Source: Athripsodes cinereus
Lineage: Eukaryota > Arthropoda > Insecta > Trichoptera > Leptoceridae
Direction: 5' to 3'
NCBI GenBank assembly: GCA_947579605.1
Contig: OX388321.1
Coordinates: 14,623,614-14,687,613, forward strand
DNA length: 64,000 nt
Shown: positions 42,997-54,570 of the stretch, piece by piece
Position numbering within the stretch: position 1 is the stretch's first letter
How the letters are laid out: each line of letters opens with the position of its first letter
Position numbers and translations under genes: made by a program
Notes under the pieces: generated by a model
What the model saw: only the letters and a program-made list of their open reading frames with translations
The model's database searches: none
Told to the model about the DNA's origin: nothing

Positions 42997-43546
42997 CGCT
43001 ATTTCGACGTTTGGTCATGGTTTCGCTCCAAAAATCTGTCGAATTGTACAAATACAATAGCGGCACAAAAGCGAAACATCAGAGACTGCGAAAAAACAGG
43101 CGGAGATGTGAATGCTTATTTCGTAATCTATGGCGAAACGGCGCTAGAAAGAGATAGATGTATAGAAAACAGTATGTATTTGAGCATGCCATCTCGCTCT
43201 TGCGTACGACGCACACGAACTGACAGATTTAAGCGGAGCCGCTTTCTCGATTCCGCCGCGGAGGTGTGCTAACGGCATCATAGTATGTGGACAGATAATT
43301 TTGATATGGTGTTCTGTAGGTATATCAAAAACAAATAAAATATGATTTTGAGTTTTACCAATAACTTTATCACAGAGATTTAGGATTCGACATGCGATGT
43401 CACTTTCAAACTAAACCTATTTGATATTGTTAGGGATGGAGTTATACAATATAAAAACTGATAAAATTCTGTTGTTCTGTACAGTTGTCGTCTAACTTAT
43501 TTATTCATTACACAAAATAATATGATCTTAATGAAAATAAAAACAA

Positions 43547-43695
43547 AAAACTTTGTCGAGTTTTACTATGTTCTTTTATTCAGTGACCAGGTTTTGACAT
43601 GTTACAACACTAAGACAAACTAAGTTTGACAAAGACATAACATGTCGAAACCTGGTCACTGAATAAAAGTACATAGTAAAACTCGACAAAGTTTT
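43547..43695. repeat. Long near-perfect hairpin, 58-bp arms
   Basis: The left arm 43547-43604 (AAAACTTTGTCGAGTTTTAC...) is the inverse of 43638-43695 with 2 mismatches in 58, around a 33-nt loop. The arms contain ATTCAGTGACCAGGTTT. No target duplication is obvious. If transcribed, it would make a double-stranded hairpin. It could be a MITE or a head-to-head duplication. Confidence 0.85.
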
Positions 43696-45164
43696 ATGTT
43701 TTCATTTACATTAAATTATGGAGTTCTACAAAATAAGCAGTTATAAAATACAATATAAAATGATCTTAGTGTTAAGCCCACATAGTTCATGATAAAGTTA
43801 AATATAATATTACATTGAAAGAAAAAGTAAAAGCATTCGTAGACATTTTCAAAATAAAATTTTGGATCCATAAAACGGGACCGAAATCTTTTTGCTATAT
43901 AATGTTAAAGTTAGGATTGGTTTGAAGACTCTCATAAACTCCGAGTTCCCAAAGTAAGTAGGACTATTTGAATGGCTGTTAGATTTTATTAAATTGGGCG
44001 CCTCACTCTTACGTTATTACCATTCTACCGGACCTTAATAATGAAATTTCTGATTTGAATTTGCGTTTAAAGTATCCCATAGACATTCATTGCGGTTTCA
44101 AGTTTTGAAAGCGTTCACCATAGACAAATTATAACGTCGATAGGGAAAGTTTTGACAGGTCAGTAAATTGTCTATCTGATATTTGAATGGAAATTGGAAT
44201 TGGTACAAGCTTTTTACAATAAGTACCTACTTAAAGTTTGAATGATTTATTAATGCTAAGTAAAACCTTGCTGTAAGATATCTCTGCTCTATAATCTATG
44301 ACAAGCATATTCCAACTCGATATTACTCTTTTACATTTACTATTAACATTAAGTACATAGTTTGTACGAGGGGTATGCAAAAATAATAATAGTGTTCATA
44401 TTAATATTAATACCCTCAACAATAGCTTTATAGTTAGCATTCATGTAAACTTGTAATATAAGTCTTCAATAAAGTTCTTAATAAATGTATCGGAAAAAAT
44501 ATGGAGTGTGAATTTACACTTTATATAAAACATAAACCGTTTTATTACACGTATGAATGGATAAACTATTAAATAAGCCGAAGTGTCATAAGTAGTCATA
44601 AATAAAATTGTCGATTGGTCGACATTTGGGTACTATACAGTATACACATGTATGCATTGCTACCTACCAAAATTTACGATTTGCTACGAGAGAGAACTTT
44701 TCAGTACAATCGATTCATGCAAATTAAAATCAAGTATTTCTATTTTACTACTTTAAAATAATTAAACTCAATCAAGGCATAATGGTATGTAATGTTTCTC
44801 ATTTTATATGATCATGATATGTTATTAAAATCTAGCTATTGTTTAGCATTTTACAGTCTCTGTAATGAATTGATTAAGGGGCTATTAAATATGCTTATGA
44901 AATCATCACAATGGATCAAAATTATTTTCAAACATCAAATTTTAAACAGATAACGTAAAAGGGGACGTATAATTTTTTATATTTATTTCATACATGTTCT
45001 GCAATTTATACTATTTCATGTGTAGAAGATCTTATTTTACCAAATTTATTGCACTAACATTAAGTTTTGAAAAAAAATACTAGAAATAACTGTTATTTAT
45101 AGTTTTAAGTAAATAACTTTTAAAAAAATGTGTAAATCATTGTAGAACATCAGAGATGAAAACA
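43696..45164. other. AT-rich non-coding stretch
   Basis: No gene or element recognised. Confidence 0.45.
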
Positions 45165-45460
45165 TTACGTGCTTTTGCGGGCAAAACTCTCAGAGTCAGA
45201 ATAAGAATTACTGAGATTAGGAACATATGCAACATCGTAAGATGGAGTAGAAAAAGGAGACGATTCTAGAGAGACCATGTGGATCGGATGGCTGAAAACA
45301 GAATTGTACATAAATAGCCGCAGTCGGTTCACGGTCCCGAGGAAGATCACCAAAAGGATGGGAAACAGACGGTCTTCAGCATCACAAGAGGCAACAACTT
45401 CCAAACTAACAGATCGATGATCTACAACACAAAAAAGAAGAAGAAATTGTACATTAATTT
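45165..45460 (+). pseudogene. LINE C-terminal remnant
   Basis: Plus-strand translation gives, with one stop and no catalytic boxes, IRNICNIVRWSRKRRRF, RDHVDRMAENRIVHK, then PEEDHQKDGKQTVF. This matches the 'RxxWAGHVxRMxxNRxxxK...RPRGxxxRGxPxxRW' tail of insect Jockey/RTE-type polyproteins, and it ends in an (AAG)n-rich run. The 105-codon minus-strand frame here is a shadow. Confidence 0.6.
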
Positions 45461-46117
45461 TTTTTAAATGGATACTTATCAAATTTTATGAAAAAGTGTA
45501 ACTATAATTATTTTATTAGAAAATTCGGTCTAGAGTAAAATTTGATAAAAATAATTACGGGTCGTAAACATTTTGCATCAAAACATCTCTCTTAGTACTT
45601 TGAATAATGAATGGAAATTAAAATAGCGAGTATTAATACTCGGATAAATTCACAAATGCATACCCGCAATTTGTTTCAGAGTCCATCAGATTTCACAGGT
45701 TAGAATTCAGTATTATTACTTTTCAAACTGAAAGTTCGCGTTACGTTTGTTGCTGGGAACTACCTACATAGATAGATATATGTAGGTACCAACGAACTCC
45801 GTTAATAAAGTGATTAAATTAATTGCGATTTTAGCTCTCGATGGCGGATAATTTTTACTCGATCATTTTACAACTTTTAGGTTAATATTTAGAACATTTA
45901 TTTTACAACTCTGGGTAAAAATAATAAGTTTGATATTATTATCGAACTGGCATTTTGGAAAATTCGAAATGAATAAAAATAAAAGTTTTCCCTTAATCAT
46001 CGCAATTAAATGCCAGTTCATATTATTGTTATTTACTTTTTAGACAGCAATTTTTTATTACTGCAAAAGCTAATCAACTGATTAATTTCTATTTTTTTTA
46101 TTACAAAAAACTACTAC

Positions 46118-46375
46118 TGATATCCCATTACGGCATATCCTATAAATGGGGTAGCCAGAAAACCAGCTGCATACAATAAACATGCAAGCTGTCTTCTACA
46201 TGTCAAAAAAAATTAAGACATTTAGGATGGGTGGCAACTTCATCGCTGAATTTAAGATGTCAAATGTCTTAACTTTACAACTATCTGCTTTTGAAACGAC
46301 ACTAGAAAGCTTACGAAAAAGAGTGGGAGACCAATTTTTTGCCGGGTGCTCCACGGAATACATAAAAAAATAAAA
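46118..46375 (-). repeat. Long copy of dispersed CCCACAAGTGGG repeat family
   Basis: Plus strand: ATCCCATTACGGCATATCCT, ATAAATGGGGTAGCCAG, then CATGCAAGCTGTCTTCTACA, AAGACATTTAGGATGGGTGG, CGCTGAATTTAAGATGTCAA, CTATCTGCTTTTGAAACGAC, ending near GGTGCTCCACGGAATAC. It matches 21336-21540 along its whole length and extends further, making it the longest copy in the window (about 258 bp). A 63-codon plus-strand frame overlaps it but is not conserved as protein. Confidence 0.75.
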
Positions 46376-47119
46376 TAATTGCTTGAATGAATGTATGAGG
46401 GCGGCTTCTTTCATTATAATTCTGTACTAGTATGATAATAATAATAAAAAACCAGACTTATTTTAAGAATAAGTAATATTTAATGATATATACGTTTCCT
46501 ATTTTTGTTGAAGAATTATATGTTTCGGATATGATATTATTTATACTATTGTACGCGAGTGTATAAATAGTTCTCTGACGATTCCACTGGCAGGAAATGG
46601 AGGAAGGTAAATTAAAATTAATTTCTTTATCATTTTATAATGAGTTTGTTTGTTAAAAACATTGGACATTAGTTTTGTGGTGGCGCCACGTACTCTGTCG
46701 GACCGTGATAATGGAACGCATTAGTTTTTCAGGAAACTACAGCAATGGAGAAACGTGTGGAGAAATGATAAACAACATTATCTTAAGCGTGTTCAGAATA
46801 AAATATCATCGCCGCCGCCATATTCACATTAACGTTTCTACTTTTTGGAAATATTTCGACACGGACCGGGGAAAAGTTTTTTATTTTTCCAAGAAAACGT
46901 ACCTACGTAGTACCAACAGAACAACTACTATCGGTAGGTACCTAATCCTACTCAAAAGTTTGTTAAATAATATATTATTTTGGATATTTTCAAATCTTTC
47001 CAAACAAACTACAGAATAAAAAAAATACCGAACATGTGATTGATGAGATATAAACTTGATTACTAATCCACAATCATAAAAATATCATAGATTAAAAAAA
47101 AATCATAATCACAACATTT
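46376..47119. other. Non-coding stretch
   Basis: No recognised gene. The 114-codon frame at 46675-47019 begins MWWRHVLCRTVIMERISFSG; it has no domain I know and ends in AT-driven sequence. It is the longest unexplained frame here but is not convincing. Confidence 0.4.
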
Positions 47120-47545
47120 AGTTCCAGCAAAGTGGTAAGTGCTAGAGTGAACAGTGCACTTCGACCCATTGCCGGTAATGGCAGTTTGTCGAACAAGTCA
47201 AAAATGTTAAAGCACACTACCATTCTGATACTGACACTTAGGTATGTATGCAAGCGAAATATGGACGTCATTGAAGAAGGATGAAAGTGGAATAAATGCA
47301 ATGGAGATGCGATTGCTGAGAAGAATGTTTGTTAAAACATTGCGTGATACAGTAAGGAATGAGGATATAAAAAGAACGAGTGGATGCAGGAAGAGTATTG
47401 TAGATAGAATGGTTTGGACATGTGCAACGAATAGACGATGAACGGATGATATATAGGATATACTTATTTGACAGAGGGGATACAAGAATGCGTGGGAGTC
47501 TGACAATCACGTGGATCCAAAGAATGGCTGGGTGTTGAGTAAAAT
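47120..47545 (+). pseudogene. LINE polyprotein C-terminal remnant
   Basis: With frame changes, the plus strand encodes 'SARVNSALRPIAGNGSLSNK', then YASEIWTSLKKDESGINAME + MRLLRRMFVKTLRD and VRNEDIKRTSGC, followed in another frame by a WFGHVQRIDDERM-like block. This corresponds to the 'YGSEVWTxxKxxxxxLxAxEMRFLRRxxGxxxxDxxRNExIR' C-terminal block of insect LINEs. At least two frameshifts separate the segments. The catalytic core is absent. Confidence 0.75.
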
Positions 47546-48280
47546 TCATCGATGTGTGTGCATAAGAGATTAATAATTGTATAATCATTCCACCTTTCAT
47601 GTTCCTCTCGTCAGATTAGGCTGGAAATGAATACCTATCTTACTTCCAGAGAAGTGTCAATTACGGCACCTCTTACCACATTAGATATTATTGTATCTGA
47701 GAAATGCCTCCATTCAGAGCGGTTCTATGTCAATTGCATTACTATTCTCATTAAAATGCTGTGATATGAATGATAAATCAGATTTTGTTTGTGAAACACA
47801 CCACAATGACGAATACATATGAATAGTTTTAGTTATGAATTAATAATGTATGTAAAATACAAGCGATGTATAAATAATTTGCTATTAATGCAATGTTTTG
47901 AACATATTTGTATCGTTACTTCTAATACTCCTTTACGTTCTGCATTATATTCACTTAGTGGTAACAACTTAGTACCTACTTTGACATTACAGTAAAATCA
48001 AAAGGTGAATCAGTATACCTGGTGTAATGAGAGAATTATGTTTTACTATTTCAATCAGTACACTGTATTTTATATGGAATACTGACTTGAAACACGAAAC
48101 TGTCGTGTAACGATATAATGAACCTTATGTATGACAAAGTACTATATTAAACCGTTGATTTTTATTAAGTTTTAATAAAATAAAATTAACAATCAATGAA
48201 GTTCAATGTGGAATGGCCTCTGCAAATGTTGTTGCAAATAAAGCCTTAGTAGAGAAATATTTCAGAATTCTAAATAAAAG
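47546..48280. other. Non-coding stretch
   Basis: No gene or element recognised. Confidence 0.45.
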
Positions 48281-48284
48281 CAAT

Positions 48285-48710
48285 TAAAAATTTATTTCTC
48301 ATTCAAACCTCCCTGAATCTCGATACATTTTGTCCAAATTTTCCCCCGTTCTTTCAAATCGTCAGAAAGAAATGTTCATCACTATAGGATTTTGGTTTAT
48401 TCGTCGACAAAATCAGCAACTTTTTTCGAATTGTTTTTTCATTTTCGTTTCATTCACACACACACACACACACAACACTAAGCAGCAATTAACCCACTGC
48501 AAGCCACAGCAGTCAATCGATGACCTTCATTCACAGTTTGATCCACTAAATCGACCATTTCGAGAGTTGTAGTGATTTTTGGGCAACTGGAACCACGTTC
48601 TTCATCTAAAATGCTCCTCCGACGATATCTGTACTCGGCCAACGTTTGACCATAGTAAATGAAGAAGATGCTTCACTGTACACAGAGCTTACCTCATTTT
48701 ATATTTTCTA
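48285..48710 (-). pseudogene. Mariner-type transposase remnant, middle deleted
   Basis: In frames that shift, the minus strand first gives 'SEASSSFTMVKRW' then ILDEERxGxxCPKITTTLEM + VDLVDQTVNEGHRLT, matching the second helix-turn-helix region of mariner/Mos1-like transposases ('PSxxTVxxWxxxFKxGRxSLEDExRSGRPxTxxTxExVxxVxxxVxxDRRLT'). After a (TG)n microsatellite (48455-48475 as CA on the plus strand), the sequence ends with a WTKCIEIQGG block, like the 'RWxKCIxxxGxYFE' C terminus. The catalytic D,D,D region is missing. TIRs were not located. Confidence 0.65.
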
Positions 48711-49385
48711 AGTCTTTTACCCTTTTAAATTTTCTCCATTGAAAACTATTACAAAGTAATGACAGAATAACTTGAAGTTCATATGATTTACATATTTTTT
48801 TCTACAGTTACCTGAAGTCAATGAGGCAAGAAATTCTTCAAATATACATCTTACAAATTTTATCACACGCAAGTAAGTTCCAATAGGGATTCTTTCATTC
48901 TTGAGTAGGAACGATATTTAAATCATCCTCGGATCCCAGCTTTAACCCAGACAGTCCTGAAAAAATATTTTTTTTCGGATGGTCGTGATTTTTTAATATG
49001 TGGTAGTTGTATATGTAAAAATGTAGTAAAAAATAATAAAAAAAAAATATCTTCAATTTTTAAAGTTTTATTGAAAAATATTTAGTGTTCGTTTAAACGT
49101 ACAATAGGAACATACACCACCTAAATACGAGTATATGAAAAAATGACAAAATCTTTGAAAATGTTGATTTATTTATATTATTATATTTCCAATGATTCTC
49201 CAACAGGCAAAGTGTACATACAGAGTGTCCCAAGAAGAAAGGTCAGGCGGAAGTCTTGAGATAGAGCACCCTTGCGGCTATCAGAATACTCCAATATATG
49301 TACCTACCGCGATGTTTTTGAGTTTTCGAGCAAATTTTTTTTCGTAGTTTTTGTAAAACTTACAAGACATAAGTGGTCATCACAC
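48711..49385. other. Non-coding stretch
   Basis: No gene recognised. AT-rich, with an A-run near 49038. Confidence 0.4.
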
Positions 49386-49389
49386 ATCA

Positions 49390-50095
49390 CATCACATCTT
49401 CTTCCCCTTGTCCTAGTTGGGTCGGGGGCCCATTGCGCCAAGGTACCTCCTCCAGAGATCTCTATCCACCGCTGTTTCCAGGACATCTGGCCACTCCAAA
49501 CCAAGTCACACGTGTTCGACACCTGCCTTTGCCAACTTCTTCTAGAGCGGCCCGCTGGTCTTCTGCCCTCTCCTACAGCCTCTAAAGATCTAAGTGGTAA
49601 TATGTCTTCTGGCATGCGGAGCACGTGACACAGCCATCGCAACTGCGACCTCTCTATATGCAGGAATACTGGTTCCACCTTGAGAGCCTCACGAACATAC
49701 GTATACCTACCTTATGCGGTCTCTCAATGACACCTCAGCCACTCCCCTGAGGAACCGCATTTCCGCTGCCTGTAACCTTGATCTCACGCTCTCCATGAGC
49801 ATCCAAATTTGGTGTCCATATATGAGGATAGGCCGGTATATTTTCTTAAAAATTGTCATTTTCGTCCGTTGGGTCAGCTCAGATTTATGTATTATTGGGT
49901 TTCTAAAGGCTTTCAGCACATTTCCTGCCGACACAATCCTCTTGTCTATGCATGTTCTTTGTCGACCATCTGCTGAGAATTCTTCTCCCAGGTATTTTAA
50001 TGTCGAGATTTGTTCCAGTTGGACCAAAACATATCCTTCATAATTGGGTACTCCGTAGAATACGACTACTGCTGGAGCTCTTAACCGTGATCTAG
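49390..50095 (-). pseudogene. LINE polyprotein C-terminal remnant
   Basis: Minus strand, 5' part (50095-49710): VQLEQISTLKYLGEEFSADG, then LTQRTKMTIFKKIYRPILIY, MLMESVRSRLQAAEMRFLRG + VAEVSLRDRIR, the 'YLGxxxxxDGR...YGxExWxxxxxxxSRLQAAEMxFLR...' block. After a frame change it continues with EPVFLHIERSQLRWLCHVLR + MPEDILPLR, GRRPAGRSRRSWQRQV and a PDPTRTRGRR ending near 49400. The RT catalytic boxes are absent and at least one frameshift is present. Confidence 0.85.
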
Positions 50096-51215
50096 GTAAA
50101 AAAATATTAAATTGAGAATCAAAAATGTAAATGAAATATGATTGCGACTGTACACATATACTTGGAAATTAGTATTGACAAAACAGACTACGATATATCC
50201 ATATTATAATATTATGACAATTAGTACTACAGACGGCACGGGTATGTTCCTGTTGTACGATTAAACGTACACTAACTTTTGGATGGTGATAAGTATTGCA
50301 AATTAAAAGTAATTTGATATTTAAATTCGCACTATCAATAATTGCATATTTTAATATAAGGAAATCATAAAAATAATTAAAATATTTAAAAATAAATAAG
50401 CTTTCTCGACCTGAAGATGGCAGCGACATTATTATAAAATTATTTGCTGAGTACAAATCTCTAAAACACGCCCACTTATTTCAACTGACAGTTATAAGCT
50501 AATTTATGTTATAAAATATGTCTCTCTTATGCAGCTAAACTAGCAAAATCATCCCTATTATTTTGCACTAAAGCAGAAACATCACGTGAACAAGTGATCG
50601 ACAAGTGTTCGATAAAACGTACAGCCGGCTTATCTGGGTTAACATGGTAGCGTAGTCAAATTTGATGAAAAGTTAATTTGATTAAATAACATTTGATGAT
50701 ATGTACATAAAACGTGATGGAAAGCACACAGCTACCCATTACTAAGTTATAGTTACGTTAAGTAGGTTGATACTGATCATTATTCATATTTTTCATCTCT
50801 TATAAAATTTTCAGATCAATTTCCTTCCAGTAGTATGGCATGAATGTATGTATTATAAAACTATGCTACAATTTCTTGGCACCTAATGGAAAGTTAAATT
50901 CTTAATGGTTTTTTACACCGTTAAGTTGTCAGCGTGGAAAGTATTATAATAGTAGAGCATGTACCTCATACCTATAATAATAGCACTTTCTGATAAATGA
51001 ATATTGTGAAAAGATTCTAGAATAAGAGTGAAAAATAATTTATGTACTTGTAATATTTTAAAATCGTAATTTTACTTCAAAGTGATTAGCTAATGTAACG
51101 ACAATGTTGTCATAATTTTCTTGAATGACCTATTCGGATACAATAAAAACGTTACCAAATTACATTTTCAATCAAATCAAGACATATACCATACGACTGT
51201 AACATAACATAACAT
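50096..51215. other. AT-rich non-coding stretch
   Basis: No gene or element recognised. Confidence 0.45.
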
Positions 51216-51216
51216 A

Positions 51217-51446
51217 CGTAGACAATTCACACAGATCGAGCTAGTCCCAAACTCAGATGAATCTTGTATTATGGGTACTAACGCGACGATACACACATAT
51301 TCAATGCACTACACACATATACATGTAACACCCAGACCCATGACAATTTGATAAAGGTCATTCCTCACTTTGCCCTGGCCGGGAATCGAACCCGGGACCT
51401 CGTGACTCAAAAGCAAGAGCATTACCTCCGCGCCACACCGACCGAC
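51217..51446 (-). mobile_element. tRNA-derived SINE, family B
   Basis: Inverse copy of 19710-19955. The plus strand shows CGGGAATCGAACCCGGGACC (inverse of the B-box segment) and GACAATTCACACAGATCGAG (inverse of the 3' end). The 3' tail on the minus strand is a short GTTATGTTATG repeat. Confidence 0.85.
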
Positions 51447-53542
51447 ATACGGCCGACGGCCACATGTTATGTGCTTTTTATTTTAATTACGTCACTTTGG
51501 ACTGAATTTTATTTAATAACAATTTAGTCTAAAAAAACTCCTTAAATAATTGAACCTATAAAAGCATTAGGTACATTATACAATAACATAATATTTTTAT
51601 TATGTACTTACTAATTTGATTAATATATTGTATTACTTAACTTACTAATACTACTATTACATATATACCATTACGGCAAGTGCTAGTGCGGACTAACTGC
51701 AAGTAACTCTGGGCTGACATTCACAGAAAATATTTATTCAATAACTGAGAGGTCTTTGTGATGAGAATATGCAGATCCCTCAACAGTATAGGCACCTTTG
51801 AAACGGTATACTTTGTTTATGTGAGGAACCTATTAGAATTAACCTCACAGATATAGTATCCCAATATGTAGTACATAAACACCGTATTGAACGAATACTG
51901 AAAATGTTTTTAAAACACCTATCTAATCGTCAGATGGATCGATCTGAAAATTATACAGATGCTACAACCCATTTTAAAAAGAAATTCTAGATTTACGGCC
52001 AAAGCTTACTCGCCATAAAAAAATTTAAACGATATCAAACGTGGTTGTATTATTCCGCTTACTTTAATGGAAGTGTCTCGATTCGTGTACTGTTGCCGAG
52101 GCGAACTTGAAGCCAAAACATGATCGTGGTACATAAAACATTTGAATATTTTGAAATAAATTGTTTGTTAATGAAAAAAATATGATTGTTGATTATATTT
52201 TACGATGATTAAATTATAATATGTTCACAAGTGTGGAAATAAGATAGCGAAGTAAACAGAAACTCATTTTATTAATACAGCACACAGTGACTCGAGTATA
52301 TAATATTTTGTAGAAGATGATATTAAGATAGAAGTGACCCGCAGTTATGGTGGTGTCTGGCAAGAAAACGTGGGTATTTAATAATATGTACTTTGCGTTA
52401 TAATAATATAAATTATCTTGCAAGTACATAGTATCATAGTGCAGTGAGTGTCGTGATAGTGCACACATGACATGATGTTAAAGTTAAAAAATAACTTGAC
52501 ATCTTAGCGTGTGACACAGTACTTAGTGAGAAATTCACTTTGACGTTACTTCTTCTAAGTAATACAAAATGCTTCTTGAACAATCTTATTGCAATGCACT
52601 TAGTTCAAATACTTTTGTAATGCAATTGATTTATATATATGTATGTAACAAGAAGTATCTACCTACCTATGTACTTTAACATGCAATACTTAAAAGAGAT
52701 GTGACAGTCATACAACCACAATAATATTTTCCATCTTTAGAATTAAGTATATTGTGTTTCTCAAACCAAGTATGACAAATTACATAGTGGGTAAATTTTA
52801 TTATTCTTAGATTGAAGTGAATTGATTTTATTATAAGCTCAAGGTGTATTTCGAATAAAAAAATCATGAATGATAATAATGAAAACGTGAAGTATATTTT
52901 GCAGAAAATTCATTGTTTTTTTTTCAAACTTGAGATATTAATTTTATCCATATTTATTTCAAAACTCAAAGACTCTACTTAAAGATACTTTTTTTAAATA
53001 CATGTGAGTGTTCATGTCTTACAATAAAAATATCAATTAAAAATGTTGCGAGACATTTTTATAATTTAAAAATATATAGATGATGTTTTATCTGTTACTT
53101 GATTGTAATCGCGATCGATTTCGGCATATCTACTAGTAGCAGAAAATATATTATTGTCTAAATGCTTTTAAATTATGAAAAGGTTTATATGAAACTGACG
53201 GAAAATTGTTTATTAAGGGCAAATTCGAAGATAAGTTAAAATTTTCGTTACGCAGTAGAATATATTATTAAAAGCGAATCTATCTTAGTGTTGAATCCAA
53301 AACTTTCAGCAAGTGATTAAAGATGTTTGTTGATTCTTGGGAAGACAAATACAAATAATATAAATACGAGTTGATTGCTTCGTATCATTTCAACAGTGTG
53401 GAAGTTATCCATAAACATAAATCTTTTTGTTTATATAAGCGTGATTCGTGTTTCGTGTGTATGTATTAGTAGAATAGATTTTATACTTATAGAGCAATGT
53501 TGTTTTACATTACTTATGATTATAAACTTTTTTCACATTCCT
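51447..53542. other. AT-rich non-coding stretch
   Basis: A degenerate dispersed-repeat fragment, ATACCATTACGGCAAGTGCT, lies at 51664-51720. Otherwise no gene or element is recognised. Frames at 52214-52468, 52676-52867 and 53375-53569 have no motif. Confidence 0.5.
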
Positions 53543-54186
53543 GACAAAAAGATCATATTACACTCTTGACAAAAAGATCATATTACATTCTTGACAAAAA
53601 GATCATTATTACATTCTTAACAAAAAGATCATATTACATTCTTGACAAAAAGATCATATTACATTCTTGACAAAAAGATCATATTCCATTCTTGACAAAA
53701 ATATCTTATTACATTCTTGACAAAAAGATCATAATTACATTCTTGATAAAAAGATTATATTACATTCTTGACAAAAAGATCATATATTACATTCTTGACA
53801 AAAAGATCACATATTACATTCTTGACAAAAAGATCATATTACATTCTTGACAAAAAGATCATATTACATTCTTGACAAAAAGATCATATTACATTCTTGA
53901 CAAAAAGATCATATTACACTCTTGACAAAAAGATCATATTACACTCTTCACAAAAAGATCATATTACATTCTTGACAAAAAGATCATATTACATTCTTGA
54001 CAAAAAGATCATATTACATTCTTGACAAAAAGATCATATTACATTCTAGACAAAAAGATCATATTACATTCTTGACAAAAAGATCATATTACATTCTTGA
54101 CAAAAATATCATATTACATTCTTGACAAAAAGATCATATTACATTCTTGACAAAAAGATCATATTACATTCTTGACAAAAATATCA
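53543..54186. repeat. 25-bp minisatellite, about 26 copies
   Basis: The unit is GACAAAAAGATCATATTACA + TTCTT, repeated head to tail. Variants include CACTCTT for CATTCTT, AAAAATATC for AAAAAGATC, one extra base or TA in a few units, TTCACAAAAAG and CTAGACAAAAAG. The lack of unique sequence between copies rules out a CRISPR-like array. The last unit changes to AAAAATATCAAGTTC at 54186. Confidence 0.95.
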
Positions 54187-54335
54187 AGTTCAAAAACATT
54201 AAGCATCCCAAAAAGAAGAAATAAATAAAAGATCTATCAACAAAAATCCATTGAGAGATTATCCGCGATTGCAAGCCATGAAATTGAAATGGTGATCAAA
54301 ATAAAATCAATATTATTTACATTATAATAATAACA

Positions 54336-54570
54336 CACGTATAGACAATTCACACAGACCGAGCTAGTCCCAAACTAAGATATGAATCTTGTATTATGGG
54401 TACTAACACGGCGATACACATATACAATGCACTAAACACATATACATGTAACACCCAGACCCAGGACAATTTGAAAAAGGTCATTCTTCATTTTGCCCTG
54501 GCCGGGAATCGAACCCGGGACCTCGTGACTCAAAGGCAAGTGCGTTAACCTCCGCGCCACACCGGTCGTC
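54336..54570 (-). mobile_element. tRNA-derived SINE, family B
   Basis: Inverse copy of 19710-19955. The plus strand carries GACAATTCACACAGACCGAG, CCCAGACCCAGGACAATTTG, CGGGAATCGAACCCGGGACC and TCCGCGCCACACCGGTCGTC. The 3' tail is a TTATTATTATAATG run. It lies 150 bp after the 25-bp minisatellite. Confidence 0.85.

Larger units (their letters stand above)
40704..43272. mobile_element. Composite TIR element carrying an array and a nested element
   Basis: The left end TTAGCACACCTCCGC (40704-40718) is the perfect inverse of GCGGAGGTGTGCTAA (43258-43272). Beyond 15 bp the inverted similarity continues imperfectly for about 25 bp, with repeated GCGAAA / TTTCGC motifs in both subterminal regions. 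Only a TA on each side could be a target duplication, so the superfamily is unclear. No transposase is encoded. Inside lie the ~70-bp array (40930-42265) and a second element (42300-42996). The 100-codon frame at 42970-43272 runs through the terminal repeat and is not a gene. Confidence 0.65.

Noticed and set aside
42970..43272. 100-codon frame ending in the TIR
   Set aside because: It runs through the foldback element's end and the outer terminal inverted repeat, so its openness is incidental.
45165..45482. 105-codon minus-strand frame
   Set aside because: Opposite a recognisable plus-strand LINE C-terminal remnant; its product has no domain.
46675..47019. 114-codon plus-strand frame
   Set aside because: Only the first half looks non-random; no domain recognised and no splice or promoter support.
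53543..54186. CRISPR-like regularly spaced repeats
   Set aside because: The 25-bp units abut directly with no unique spacers, and the context is eukaryotic; it is a minisatellite.
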